Below, one piece after another: positions 29,784-38,474 of a stretch of DNA of 64,000 nucleotides. The notes beneath the pieces were generated by a model. It searched no databases, was not told the DNA's origin, and saw nothing but the letters and a program-made list of their open reading frames with translations. Every line of letters starts with the position of its first letter. Within the stretch, counting starts at the first letter, position 1. The DNA is from Aquincola tertiaricarbonis (GTDB lineage Bacteria > Pseudomonadota > Gammaproteobacteria > Burkholderiales > Burkholderiaceae_C). A program made the translations under genes and the position numbers. The stretch spans positions 3,100,001 through 3,164,000 of the forward strand of contig NZ_CP097636.1 of the NCBI RefSeq assembly GCF_023573145.1, read 5' to 3'.

Positions 29784-30218
29784 TCAGCGGCTGTGCACAC
29801 CACGGGCCGGCGGCGCATCGGCCGGCCGGGCTTCGCCCAGCGCCAGCACGATGCCGCACAACTCGCCGCTGCCCGCATGCTGGCAGCTGCTCTGCAGCAG
29901 CGTGAGCTGCCGCTCCAGCAGCTGCAGCGCGGCGATGCGCTCGCGCACATGGCCCAGGTGCTCGGCCACCACCGCGTCCACGGCCGAACAATCCGCGCCC
30001 GGCTGGTCCATGTGGGCCAGCAGCACGCGGATTTCGTCCAGGCTCATGTCCAACGCGCGGCAGTTGGCGATGAAGCGCAGCCGCTGCAGCGCCCCACGGT
30101 CGTAGTGGCGGTAGTTGTTGTCGCCGCGCGCTGGCGCGGGCAACAGGCCCGACTTCTCGTAGAAGCGCACGGTGTCCACGTCCATGCCGGCCGCCTTGGC
30201 CAGTTCCCCGATGCGCAT
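29784..30218 (-). CDS. cadR: MerR-family heavy-metal regulator, CadR/PbrR-like
   Basis: Cd(II)/Pb(II)/Zn(II)-responsive activator of the divergent P-type ATPase. The 144 residues begin MRIGELAKAAGMDVDTVRFYEKSGLLP, the MerR winged HTH, with a dimer helix from about residue 75. Candidate metal ligands are Cys in ADCSAV (about 79) and the C-terminal pair CQHAGSGELC (about 114-123), as in CadR/PbrR. There is no long His tail. ATG start at 30218. Its own promoter should overlap the operator shared with the ATPase gene. Confidence 0.88.
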   Translation of the reverse strand: MRIGELAKAAGMDVDTVRFYEKSGLLPAPARGDNNYRHYDRGALQRLRFIANCRALDMSLDEIRVLLAHMDQPGADCSAVDAVVAEHLGHVRERIAALQLLERQLTLLQSSCQHAGSGELCGIVLALGEARPADAPPARGVHSR

Positions 30219-30256
30219 GTGGGCTCCCAGGCTGCTGATGGCGCCACTGTAGCCGC

Positions 30257-30287
30257 TTGACTCTGGAGCGGCTTCAGGGTTTGCAAT
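30257..30287 (+). promoter_or_regulatory. MerR-type promoter and operator for the metal ATPase gene
   Basis: -35 TTGACT (30257-30262) and -10 TGCAAT (30282-30287) are separated by 19 bp, the long spacer that MerR-family activators untwist. A dyad ACTCTGGAGC-G-GCTTCAGGGT (30260-30280) lies between them, 8 of 10 positions symmetric and close to known cad/pbr operators. The -10 ends only 6 bp before the ATG at 30294. Confidence 0.85.
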
Positions 30288-30293
30288 GCAGCC

Positions 30294-32573
30294 ATGGCTC
30301 ACGGACACATTCCCCTCCACCCTGCACAGCCCACCGCCGCTGGCGGCTGCTGCGGCCACGCTCATGGCCATCATCACGGGCATCCACATGGTCATGACCA
30401 TGACCACGGGCACGCCCACGATCATGGCCCCGCCGAGCCACCGCCGGCCAGTGGACGCGGCACGCGCCTGCACGTGCCGCAGATGGACTGCGCCGCCGAA
30501 GAAGCCGACATCCGCCGCGCGCTGGAGCCGCTGGCCGGCATCCAGGCGCTGCACTTCCACCTGGGCAGCCGCACGCTGACCGTGGAAGCCGAGCCGCCAG
30601 TGGTGCAGGCCGCGGCCGAGGCCATCCGCCGCGCCGGCTACAGCGCCACGCTGCTGCAGGCCGAGGCCACCGTGGCCGCGCCGCCCAGCCAGACGCCGCG
30701 GCTGGTGGCCGGGTTGGTGCTGGCGCTGGTCGCCGAGCTGCTGAATTTCCTGGCACCCGACACGCTGCCCTGGCAGGTGGCCGGCATGGCCGTGGCGGCG
30801 GCCGCCATCGGCCTGGCCGGGCTGTCCACCTACGCCAAGGGGCTGCAGGCGCTGCGCCATGGCCGCCTGAACATCAATGCGCTGATGGCCGTGGCCGTGA
30901 CCGGCGCCTTCGTCATCGGCCAATGGCCCGAGGCGGCGATGGTGATGGCGCTGTATGCGCTGGCCGAAGCCATCGAGGCCAAGGCCGTCGACCGCTCACG
31001 GCAGGCGGTGCAGGGGCTGCTGGCGCTGTCGCCGGCCGTGGCGCAGGTGCGCCAGCCCGATGGCCGTTGGCTGGAACAACCCGCCGCGCAGGTGCCGGTG
31101 GGCGCGGTGCTGCGGGTGCGGCCGGGTGAGCGCATCGCGCTCGATGGCAGCGTGGTGGCCGGGCGCAGCGCAGTCGACCAGTCAGCCGTCACCGGCGAAA
31201 GCCTGCCGGTGGACAAGGCCGAGGGCGACCCGCTGTTCGCCGGCACCGTCAACCAGGCAGGCACGCTGGAGCTGCGCGTCACCAAGCCGCACGACCAGAG
31301 CACGCTGGCACGCATCGTCCAGGCGGTGGAACAGGCCCAGGGCGCGCGGGCGCCCACGCAGCGCTTCGTCGACCGCTTTGCGGCGGTGTACACGCCGCTG
31401 GTGTTCGCCATCGCACTGGCGGTGGCCTTGCTGGGCCCCTGGCTGGCCGGCTGGGACTGGCTGCAGGCCGTCTACAAGGCGCTGGTGCTGCTGGTCATCG
31501 CCTGCCCCTGCGCGCTGGTCATCAGCACGCCGGTGACCGTGGTCAGCGGTCTGGCCGCGGCGGCGCGGCGCGGCATCCTGATCAAGGGCGGCAGCTTCCT
31601 GGAAGAAGCGCGCAAGCTCAAGGCCGTGGCCTTCGACAAGACCGGCACCATCACCCACGGCAAGCCGGTGCTGGTGCACTGGCAGGTGCTGGAGGGGGTG
31701 GCGATGCCCGCGGCCGAGGTCGAGCGCATCGCGGCCAGCCTGGCCCAGGCCTCGAGCCACCCGGTCTCGGGCGCCATCGCCGCGGGGCTGAAGGCCACGC
31801 CCGCGGAGGTCATCGGCAGCCAGGCCCTCACCGGCCGCGGCACCGCCGGCCAGGTGGATGGCCGGGCCTATGTGCTGGGCAACCACCGGCTGATGGAAGA
31901 GCGAGGCCTGTGCAGCCCGGCGCTGGAAGCCGCGCTGCGCGAGCACGAAACCGCCGGCCGCAGCGTCACGCTGCTGGCCGACGAGCAGCGGGCGCTGGCC
32001 CTGTTCGCGGTGGCCGACACGGTCAAGCCGCATGCCGCCGAGGCCGTGGCCGATCTGCGCGCGCTGGGCCTGCAGGCCGTGATGCTGAGCGGCGACAACG
32101 ACGCCACGGTGCAGGCGGTGGCACGCGAAGCCGGCATCGGCCAGGCCCATGGCAACCTGCTGCCCGAGGACAAGCTGGTGCAGCTGAAGGCGCTGCAGCA
32201 GCGCCATGGCCCCACGGCCATGGCCGGTGATGGCATCAACGATGCGCCGGCGCTCGCCACGGCCGACATCGGCATCGCGATGGGCGGCGCCGGCACCGAC
32301 ATCGCGGCCGAGGCCGCCGACGTGGTGGTGATGAACGACGACCTGCGGCGCATCGCCGAGACGGTGCGCCTGTCGCGCCGCACCCATGCGGTGCTGTGGC
32401 AGAACATCACGCTGGCCCTGGGCATCAAGGCCGCCTTCCTGGTGGCGGCAGTGATGGGCGAGGCCACCATGTGGATGGCGGTGTTTGCGGACATGGGGGC
32501 CAGCCTGCTGGTGGTCGGCAACGGCCTCCGACTGCTCCGACCTCAGTCCCGCCGGGCCGCCCCAAGGGACTGA
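30294..32573 (+). CDS. cadA: P1B-type heavy-metal-translocating ATPase (Cd/Zn/Pb efflux)
   Basis: Inner-membrane pump of 759 residues that exports Cd(II), Zn(II) or Pb(II). The N-terminus has CC and about 13 His in residues 19-45 (a GHAHGHHHGH-type stretch). A metal-binding domain with QMDCAAEE follows, the acidic variant found in Cd/Zn pumps. Then come the CPCALV channel motif, DKTGTITHGKP phosphorylation site, SSHPVSGA (the HP motif), and GDGINDAPAL. Eight membrane segments are expected. The last 10 residues are encoded by a dispersed repeat (32542-32614). Metal specificity between Cd, Zn and Pb is inferred from the CadR-like partner. Confidence 0.93.
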   Translation: MAHGHIPLHPAQPTAAGGCCGHAHGHHHGHPHGHDHDHGHAHDHGPAEPPPASGRGTRLHVPQMDCAAEEADIRRALEPLAGIQALHFHLGSRTLTVEAEPPVVQAAAEAIRRAGYSATLLQAEATVAAPPSQTPRLVAGLVLALVAELLNFLAPDTLPWQVAGMAVAAAAIGLAGLSTYAKGLQALRHGRLNINALMAVAVTGAFVIGQWPEAAMVMALYALAEAIEAKAVDRSRQAVQGLLALSPAVAQVRQPDGRWLEQPAAQVPVGAVLRVRPGERIALDGSVVAGRSAVDQSAVTGESLPVDKAEGDPLFAGTVNQAGTLELRVTKPHDQSTLARIVQAVEQAQGARAPTQRFVDRFAAVYTPLVFAIALAVALLGPWLAGWDWLQAVYKALVLLVIACPCALVISTPVTVVSGLAAAARRGILIKGGSFLEEARKLKAVAFDKTGTITHGKPVLVHWQVLEGVAMPAAEVERIAASLAQASSHPVSGAIAAGLKATPAEVIGSQALTGRGTAGQVDGRAYVLGNHRLMEERGLCSPALEAALREHETAGRSVTLLADEQRALALFAVADTVKPHAAEAVADLRALGLQAVMLSGDNDATVQAVAREAGIGQAHGNLLPEDKLVQLKALQQRHGPTAMAGDGINDAPALATADIGIAMGGAGTDIAAEAADVVVMNDDLRRIAETVRLSRRTHAVLWQNITLALGIKAAFLVAAVMGEATMWMAVFADMGASLLVVGNGLRLLRPQSRRAAPRD

Positions 32574-32614
32574 GCTCCCCCTCGGGGGGGCGCGAGCGCA
32601 GCGAGCTTGGGGGC
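32542..32614 (-). repeat. Modular palindromic repeat, copy A
   Basis: 73 bp with the inverted arms CTCAGTCCC and GGGACTGAG, then CCCCCTCGGGGGGG and a GCGAGCGCAGCGAGC element. It is about 90% identical to copy B at 40021-40092, and its reverse complement aligns with the 84-bp units at 37606-37847. It lies between the convergent cadA and M32 genes and overlaps the last 32 bp of cadA, so it may act as a two-way terminator. Confidence 0.8.
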
Positions 32615-32619
32615 ACCAA

Positions 32620-34110
32620 TCAACCGAGGTAGCGCGCCTCCAGGTGCGCCTTGAAGTGCGCCGGGTTCAGCGTCTCGCCGCTGGCCCGCAGCGCCAGTTC
32701 GTCGGTGGTCCAGCGTGAGCCCTGCTGCCAGATGTGCTGATCGAGCCAGCCGAACACTGGCGTGAAATCGCCTTGGGCCACGCGGGTGTCGGTGTCGGGC
32801 ACCGCGCGCCGCATCGCGGCGAACCACTGCGCCGCGTACATCGCACCCAGCGAATAGCAGGGAAAGTAGCCGAACAGCGCCTCGGGCCAGTGCACGTCCT
32901 GCAGCGGGCCGTTGGCGTAGTCGCCGGTGGTGTCGATGCCCAGCAGTTCCTGCATCTTGGCGTTCCACAGCGCGGGGATGTCCTCGGCCTCGATCTCGCC
33001 TTCGATCAACGGCCGCTCGATCTCGTAGCGCAGGATCACATGGGCCGGGTAGGTCACCTCGTCCGCGTCCACACGGATGCGGCCGGGCGCCACGCGGGTG
33101 AGCAGGCGCCACAGGTTCTCGGCCTCGAAGGCCGGCTGCGGGCCCAGGTGCTCGGCCACCAGCGGCGCCAGCTGCTCGACGAAGGCGCGACTGCGGCCCA
33201 GCTGCATCTCGAAGCTCAGCGACTGGCTTTCATGGATGGCCATCGAGCGCGCCAGCGCCACCGGCTGGCCCAGCAGCGCCCGCGGCAGGTTCTGCTCGTA
33301 GCGGCCATGGCCCGTCTCGTGGATGGTGCCCATCAGGCTGATCAGGAACTCCTCGGTGTTGTAGCGGGTGGTCAGCCGCACGTCCTCGGGCACGCCGCCC
33401 GAGAAGGGATGGGCGCTCACGTCCAGCCGGCCGGCGCTGAAGTCGAAGCCCATCAGCCGCATCGCCGCCTCGCACAGCGCACGCTGCTGCGCCACCGGGA
33501 ACGGGCCCACCGGCTCGATCAGTGGCCGGCTGCGCTGGCGCTCGGTGGCGCGGGCGATCAGGTCGGGCAGCCACTGCCGCACCTCGCCGAACACCCGGTC
33601 CACCGTGGCGCAGGTCATGCCGGGCTCGTAGCGGTCCATCAGCGCGTCGTACTTCGACAGGCCCGACTGCTCGCTCAGCAGCCGCGCCTCCTCGCGGCCC
33701 ACGCGCAGCACCTCGCGGAAGTGCTCGACGAAGCCGGCCCAGTCGTTGGCCGGGCGCTGCTGGCGCCAGGCATGCTCGCAGCGCGAGGTGGCCAGTTGCC
33801 GCGCCTGCACCAGCGATTCGGGCAGCGCATTGGCATTGAACCAGTCGCGGCGGATCTCTCGCAGGTTGGCGCGCTGCAACTCGTCCAGCGGCTCCTGCTC
33901 GGCGCGGTCCAGCCGCTCGCGCAGGCTGGGGTCGGTGCGCAGCCGGTGCATCAGGCCGGCCAGCTCGGCCAGCGCGGCGCTGCGGGCATCGTTGCCCTTG
34001 GGCGGCATCTTGGCGGCACGGTCCCAGCCGCCGATGGCCGCCAGGTGGTCGAAGCGGTGAAGGCGCAGGCAGTGCCGGGCCAGTTCGTCGTAGCAGGGGG
34101 TGGTGCTCAT
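32620..34110 (-). CDS. M32 family metallocarboxypeptidase (Taq type)
   Basis: Zinc carboxypeptidase of 496 residues releasing C-terminal residues from peptides. The zinc motif is HETGH (about residue 264), with the family HESQS motif (about 295) that supplies a further conserved block and the GRYEQNLP segment. The start chosen is ATG 34110 (MSTTPCYDELARHCLRLH); the frame is open upstream through the YqaA gene only as a shadow. Mostly alpha-helical and cytoplasmic, no signal peptide. It lies 29 bp downstream of the YqaA-like gene. Confidence 0.92.
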   Translation of the reverse strand: MSTTPCYDELARHCLRLHRFDHLAAIGGWDRAAKMPPKGNDARSAALAELAGLMHRLRTDPSLRERLDRAEQEPLDELQRANLREIRRDWFNANALPESLVQARQLATSRCEHAWRQQRPANDWAGFVEHFREVLRVGREEARLLSEQSGLSKYDALMDRYEPGMTCATVDRVFGEVRQWLPDLIARATERQRSRPLIEPVGPFPVAQQRALCEAAMRLMGFDFSAGRLDVSAHPFSGGVPEDVRLTTRYNTEEFLISLMGTIHETGHGRYEQNLPRALLGQPVALARSMAIHESQSLSFEMQLGRSRAFVEQLAPLVAEHLGPQPAFEAENLWRLLTRVAPGRIRVDADEVTYPAHVILRYEIERPLIEGEIEAEDIPALWNAKMQELLGIDTTGDYANGPLQDVHWPEALFGYFPCYSLGAMYAAQWFAAMRRAVPDTDTRVAQGDFTPVFGWLDQHIWQQGSRWTTDELALRASGETLNPAHFKAHLEARYLG

Positions 34111-34139
34111 CGTGGCTCCGGTGCGATCGAGAGGGGGCA

Positions 34140-34634
34140 TCAAGGGGTGAAGCGGCCCGGAAAGACCCACAGCAGGCCGGCCGTCATCGTCACATAGCGC
34201 AGGAACTTGCCCACCGCCATGTAGCCCACGCAGGGCCAGAAGGGCAGGCGCAGCCAGCCGGCCACCGCGCACAGCGGGTCGCCCACCACCGGCAGCCAGG
34301 CCAGCAGGCAGGCCTTGGGGCCGAAGCGCTGCAGCCAGCGCAGCGCGCGGTGGTCGGCGCTGTGGTGGGTGGCCTTCTCGTAGGCCAGCTCGGCGCCATA
34401 GCCCATCCACCAGCTGATGGCGCCGCCGGCCGTGTTGCCCAGCGTGGCCACCAGCACCGTGGGCCAGAACATGGTGGGGTCGAGCTTAACCAGCGCGAAC
34501 ACCGCCGGCTCCGAGCCCAGCGGCAGCAGCGTGGCCGACACCAGCGACACCAGGAACACCGCGCCCAGGCCCACTTCGGGCAGGGCCAGCGCATTCATCA
34601 CCGCGGCCATGGCGGCCTGCAACCAGCTTTCCAT
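34140..34634 (-). CDS. YqaA-like inner-membrane protein (DedA/SNARE-associated superfamily)
   Basis: A 164-residue protein with four to five hydrophobic segments. It has a motif of the form GNTAGGAISWWMGYG and the FGPKACLLAWLPVVGDPLCAVAGWLRLP segment, with the Gly- and Pro-containing re-entrant signature of YqaA, a branch of the DedA/VTT superfamily. Function is not established; relatives are implicated in membrane homeostasis. Divergent from dusB across a 105-bp gap. Confidence 0.85.
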   Translation of the reverse strand: MESWLQAAMAAVMNALALPEVGLGAVFLVSLVSATLLPLGSEPAVFALVKLDPTMFWPTVLVATLGNTAGGAISWWMGYGAELAYEKATHHSADHRALRWLQRFGPKACLLAWLPVVGDPLCAVAGWLRLPFWPCVGYMAVGKFLRYVTMTAGLLWVFPGRFTP

Positions 34635-34739
34635 CGGGCCGCATTATCACGAGCCCACACCCCCGCCAACCGCCCGGATGAGCGCGGCCGCGCCGCTATA
34701 CTCCTGCCTCCTTTTTCAGCACCACCCCCTCCCCCGCCC

Positions 34740-35765
34740 ATGAAGATCGGCCCGATCGAGCTGCCGAACCGGCTCTTCGTCGCCCCGATGGCCGGGGTCA
34801 CCGACCGCCCCTTCCGCGTGCTGTGCAAGCGGCTGGGCGCGGGCTATGCGGTCAGCGAGATGGTCACTTCCAAGCGCGAGCTGTGGAAAAGCCTGAAAAC
34901 CTCGCGCCGCGCCGACCACACCGGCGAAAGCGCCCCCATCGCGGTGCAGGTGGCGGGGGTCGATCCGGCCGAGATGGCCGATGCCGCCCGTTACAACATC
35001 GACCGCGGCGCCCAGGTCATCGACATCAACATGGGCTGCCCGGCCAAGAAGGTGTGCAACGTGTGGGCTGGCTCGGCGCTGATGCGCAACGAGCCGCTGG
35101 CGCTGCGCATCGTCGAGGCGGTGGTGCAGGCCTGCGCGCCGCAGGGCGTGCCCGTCACGCTGAAGATGCGCACCGGCTGGTGCGACACCGAGCGCAATGC
35201 GGTGGCCATGGCCCGTGCAGCCGAGGCTGCCGGCGTGGCCATGGTCACGGTGCACGGCCGCACCCGCGAGCAGGGCTACAGCGGCCAGGCCGAGTACGAC
35301 ACCATCGCCGCCGTCAAGGCCGCGCTGCGCATCCCGGTGGTGGCCAATGGCGACATCGACTCACCGCAGAAGGCCAAGGCCGTGCTGGCCGCCACCGGCG
35401 CCGATGCACTGATGGTGGGCCGCGCCGCCCAGGGCCGGCCGTGGATCTTCCGCGAGATCGCCCACTACCTGGCCACCGGCACCCTGCTGCCGCCGCCGCC
35501 CGTGGCCGACGTGCGCGGCTGGCTGGTGGCGCACCTGCTCGACCACTACGGCCTGTATGGCGAACAGTCGGGCGTGCGCAGCGCCCGCAAGCACATCGGC
35601 TGGGCGGTGCATGCCCTGCCGGGGGGCGCCGAGTTCCGCGCCCGCATGAACCTGATCGACAACTGCGAGCAGCAGCTGCAGGCGGTGACCGAATGGTTCG
35701 ACCGCCTGGCCGAGCAGCATGAACGGCTGCCCGCCAACGACAGCCTGCTGGCCTTGTCGGCCTGA
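34740..35765 (+). CDS. dusB: tRNA-dihydrouridine synthase B
   Basis: FMN enzyme that reduces uridine in the tRNA D loop (U17 in E. coli). It has 341 residues from ATG 34740. Visible are LFVAPMAGVTDRPFR at the N-terminus, the DINMGCPAKKVC motif with the catalytic Cys (about residue 99), MRTGWCD, TVHGRTREQGYSG and ANGDIDS for FMN and phosphate binding. It is the first gene of the operon dusB-fis-purH, as in most beta- and gammaproteobacteria, and starts 19 bp before fis. Confidence 0.95.
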   Translation: MKIGPIELPNRLFVAPMAGVTDRPFRVLCKRLGAGYAVSEMVTSKRELWKSLKTSRRADHTGESAPIAVQVAGVDPAEMADAARYNIDRGAQVIDINMGCPAKKVCNVWAGSALMRNEPLALRIVEAVVQACAPQGVPVTLKMRTGWCDTERNAVAMARAAEAAGVAMVTVHGRTREQGYSGQAEYDTIAAVKAALRIPVVANGDIDSPQKAKAVLAATGADALMVGRAAQGRPWIFREIAHYLATGTLLPPPPVADVRGWLVAHLLDHYGLYGEQSGVRSARKHIGWAVHALPGGAEFRARMNLIDNCEQQLQAVTEWFDRLAEQHERLPANDSLLALSA

Positions 35766-35784
35766 TCCCTTTCCCTTTCCGTAC

Positions 35785-36021
35785 ATGACGAAAAAACACC
35801 TCGAAGCCTGCGTGCGCGAGAGCCTGGAGCAGTATTTCCGCGACCTGCGCGGCGTGGAGCCGCACTCGGTGCACGAGATGATCCTGAACGCCGTCGAGAA
35901 GCCCATGCTCGACGTGGTGATGGCGCATGCACAAGGCAACCAGAGCAAGGCCGCCGAGTGGCTCGGCATCAACCGCAACACCCTCCGGCGAAAGCTGCTC
36001 GAACACAAGCTCATCAAGTAA
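35785..36021 (+). CDS. fis: DNA-binding protein Fis
   Basis: Nucleoid-associated protein of 78 residues, short as is usual in betaproteobacteria (E. coli Fis has 98). The C-terminal HTH reads [20 protein letters not shown], with the family signature NRNTLRKKL. ATG 35785; the frame extends upstream only into non-Fis sequence. It lies between dusB and purH and is probably cotranscribed with both. Confidence 0.95.
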   Translation: MTKKHLEACVRESLEQYFRDLRGVEPHSVHEMILNAVEKPMLDVVMAHAQGNQSKAAEWLGINRNTLRRKLLEHKLIK

Positions 36022-36031
36022 GGCCCGCGCC

Positions 36032-37603
36032 ATGACCACCGCACTGCTCTCCGTCTCCGACAAGACCGGCATCGTCGAGTTCGCCCGCGAACTGCACGCT
36101 GCCGGCGTCAAGCTGCTGTCCACCGGCGGTACCGCCAAGCTGCTGGCCGAATCGGGCCTGCCCGTGACCGAGGTGTCCGAAGTCACCGGCTTCCCCGAGA
36201 TGCTGGACGGCCGCGTGAAGACGCTGCATCCGCGCATCCACGGCGGCCTGCTGGCCCGGCGCGATGTGCCCGCCCACATGGCGGCGCTGGCCGAGCACGG
36301 CATCAACACCATCGACCTGCTGGTGATCAACCTCTACCCGTTCGCGCAGGCCACCGCCAAGGCCGGCTGCACGCTGGACGACGCCATCGAGAACATCGAC
36401 ATCGGCGGCCCCGCGATGCTGCGCGCCGCGGCCAAGAACTGGCAGGACGTGGCGGTGGTGATCGACCCCGCCGACTACCCGCGCGTGCTGGCCGAGCTGA
36501 AGGACGGCAGCGTGGACCGCACCACCAAGTTCATGCTGGCCAAGAAGGTGTTTGCGCACACCGCCGCCTACGACGGCATGATCGCCAACTACCTGAGCGG
36601 CCTGCAGGCCGGCTCGGAGCTGGCCACGCCGCAGGTGCCGCAGCGCCACGAATACCCGGCCGTGCTGAGCCTGCAGTTCAGCAAGGTGCAGGACATGCGC
36701 TACGGCGAGAACCCGCACCAGAGCGCCGCCTTCTACCGCGATGCGCAGCCGGCCCCCGGCACGCTGGCCGGCTGGCACCAGCTGCAGGGCAAGGAACTCT
36801 CGTACAACAACATCGCCGATGCCGACGCGGCCTGGGAATGCGTGAAGACCTTCAGCGCACCCGCCTGCGTCATCGTCAAGCATGCCAACCCCTGCGGCGT
36901 GGCGGTGGCGGCCTCCGCGGCCGAGGCGTATGCCAAGGCCTTCAAGACCGACCCGACCTCGGCTTTCGGCGGCATCATCGCCTTCAACCGCCCGCTGGAC
37001 GCGCAGGCCGCGCAGCTGGTGGTCAAGCAGTTCGTCGAGGTGCTGATCGCCCCGGCCATCACCGCCGAGGCGCGTGAGGTGTTTGCCGGCAAGCAGAACG
37101 TGCGCCTGCTGGAAGTGCCGCTGGCCGACGCGATGAACACGCTGGACTTCAAGCGCGTGGGCGGCGGCCTGCTGGTGCAGTCGGCCGATGCCAAGAACGT
37201 GCAGCCGGCCGATCTGCGCGTCGTGACGAAGCAGCAGCCCACCGCGCAACAGATGGAAGACCTGCTGTTCGCCTGGAAGGTGGCCAAGTTCGTCAAGAGC
37301 AATGCCATCGTGTTCTGCGCCGACGGGATGACCATGGGCGTGGGCGCGGGCCAGATGAGCCGCATCGACTCCGCCCGCATCGCCTCCATCAAGGCGGGCA
37401 ATGCCGGCCTCACGCTGCAGGGCACCGCGGTGGCCAGCGACGCGTTCTTCCCGTTCCGCGACGGCCTGGACGTGGTGTGCGACGCCGGTGCGACCTGCGT
37501 CATCCAGCCGGGCGGCAGCATGCGCGACGACGAGGTGATCGCCGCGGCCGATGAGCGCGGCATCGCGATGGTGTTGACCGGCACCCGCCACTTCCGACAC
37601 TGA
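36032..37603 (+). CDS. purH: Bifunctional AICAR transformylase / IMP cyclohydrolase
   Basis: Last two steps of IMP synthesis. The 523 residues comprise an N-terminal MGS-like cyclohydrolase domain ([45 protein letters not shown]) and a C-terminal transformylase domain ([25 protein letters not shown] with the catalytic Lys-His, [10 protein letters not shown]). ATG 36032 follows fis by 10 bp. Its TGA stop overlaps the ATG of a repeat-encoded open frame. purH next to fis is conserved in the order. Confidence 0.97.
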   Translation: MTTALLSVSDKTGIVEFARELHAAGVKLLSTGGTAKLLAESGLPVTEVSEVTGFPEMLDGRVKTLHPRIHGGLLARRDVPAHMAALAEHGINTIDLLVINLYPFAQATAKAGCTLDDAIENIDIGGPAMLRAAAKNWQDVAVVIDPADYPRVLAELKDGSVDRTTKFMLAKKVFAHTAAYDGMIANYLSGLQAGSELATPQVPQRHEYPAVLSLQFSKVQDMRYGENPHQSAAFYRDAQPAPGTLAGWHQLQGKELSYNNIADADAAWECVKTFSAPACVIVKHANPCGVAVAASAAEAYAKAFKTDPTSAFGGIIAFNRPLDAQAAQLVVKQFVEVLIAPAITAEAREVFAGKQNVRLLEVPLADAMNTLDFKRVGGGLLVQSADAKNVQPADLRVVTKQQPTAQQMEDLLFAWKVAKFVKSNAIVFCADGMTMGVGAGQMSRIDSARIASIKAGNAGLTLQGTAVASDAFFPFRDGLDVVCDAGATCVIQPGGSMRDDEVIAAADERGIAMVLTGTRHFRH

Positions 37604-37851
37604 TGACCCCCAAGACGCCTTCGGCGTCGCCCCCCCGAGGGGGAGCGGGGCCGCTTGGGAGCGGCCCGGCGCCGGCCCCTGAATGGTTCACCCCCAAGAC
37701 GCCTTCGGCGTCGTCCCCCCGAGGGGGAGCGGGGCCGCTTGGGAGCGGCCCGGCGCCGGCCCCTGAATGGTTCACCCCCAAGACGCCTTCGGCGTCGCCC
37801 CCCCGAGGGGGAGCGGGGCCGCTTGGGAGCGGCCCGGCGCCGGCCCCATGA
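37603..37851 (+). CDS. Open frame of three 28-residue repeats between purH and plsC (doubtful gene)
   Basis: An 82-codon frame formed entirely by the tandem repeat. It starts at an ATG sharing one base with the purH stop (TGATG) and ends at a TGA overlapping the plsC ATG (ATGA). Each unit encodes a Pro/Gly/Ala/Ser-rich peptide of the form TPKTPSASPPRGGAGPLGSG plus PAPAPEWF. The 84-bp period is a multiple of three, so the frame survives copy-number change. It could let ribosomes pass from purH to plsC, or be accidental; nothing resembles a known protein. Confidence 0.2.
   Translation: MTPKTPSASPPRGGAGPLGSGPAPAPEWFTPKTPSASSPRGGAGPLGSGPAPAPEWFTPKTPSASPPRGGAGPLGSGPAPAP
37606..37847 (+). repeat. 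Three tandem 84-bp copies of the modular palindromic repeat
   Basis: Units at 37606-37689, 37690-37773 and 37774-37847 (the last lacks the final 10 bp). They are identical except for one base in the second unit. Each contains the hairpin GACGCCTTCGGCGTC, then CCCCCCGAGGGGG and CCGCTTGGGAGCGG. The order of modules matches the reverse complements of copies A and B, so this is one dispersed family amplified in tandem here. Confidence 0.92.
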
Positions 37852-38474
37852 GCTTCCTAGTCGACGCGGCCGGCCTCACGCTGGCCTTCGTGGCCCGGTT
37901 GGTCACGGGGGCGCAGGGGCACTGGAAGGGCTGCCCGCCCAAGGCGGAGCAGCGCATCTACTTCGCCAACCACCAGAGCCACCTGGACTGGGTGCTGATC
38001 TGGGCCGCGCTGCCGCTGGACCTGCGGGCCAGCACGCGGCCGATCGCGGCGCGCGACTACTGGACGGCCAGCAAGCTCAAGCACTGGATCACCCGCGAGG
38101 TGTTCCACGCCGTCTATGTCGACCGCCAGCGCACCCACGACCAGGACCCGCTGGAGCCGCTGGTCGCCGCGCTGGAACAGGGCGACTCGCTGGTGATCTT
38201 TCCGGAAGGCACCCGCGGCGCGAAGGAAGAGCCGGCCGCCTTCAAGAGCGGCCTTTACCACCTGGCCACGCGCTTTCCTGAGGTCAAGCTCATCCCCACC
38301 TGGATCGACAACGTGCAGCGGGTGATGCCCAAAGGCGAGGTGGTGCCGGTGCCGGTGCTGTGCACCGTGACCTTCGGCGCCCCGGTGGCACCGATGCTGG
38401 GCGAGGACAAGAACGCCTTCCTGGCCCGCGCCCGCGACGCCGTGATCGCGCTGCGCCCACGGGCGGTGTCATGA
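37848..38474 (+). CDS. PlsC-like 1-acylglycerol-3-phosphate acyltransferase
   Basis: A 208-residue membrane-associated acyltransferase. Catalytic block I is ANHQSHLDW (HX4D, about residue 40), block II is around AVYVDRQR, and block III is FPEGTRG (about 116). It makes phosphatidic acid or acylates a related acceptor. The start is ATG 37848, directly after the repeat array, and the gene overlaps the following cdsA-like gene by 4 bp; the two encode consecutive steps toward CDP-diacylglycerol. The first 20 residues include a hydrophobic [16 protein letters not shown] segment. Confidence 0.88.
   Translation: MSFLVDAAGLTLAFVARLVTGAQGHWKGCPPKAEQRIYFANHQSHLDWVLIWAALPLDLRASTRPIAARDYWTASKLKHWITREVFHAVYVDRQRTHDQDPLEPLVAALEQGDSLVIFPEGTRGAKEEPAAFKSGLYHLATRFPEVKLIPTWIDNVQRVMPKGEVVPVPVLCTVTFGAPVAPMLGEDKNAFLARARDAVIALRPRAVS

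Noticed and set aside
37606..37847. Repeat array considered as CRISPR
   Set aside because: Units are 84-bp direct tandem copies with no unique spacers and strong internal hairpins; no cas genes are present.
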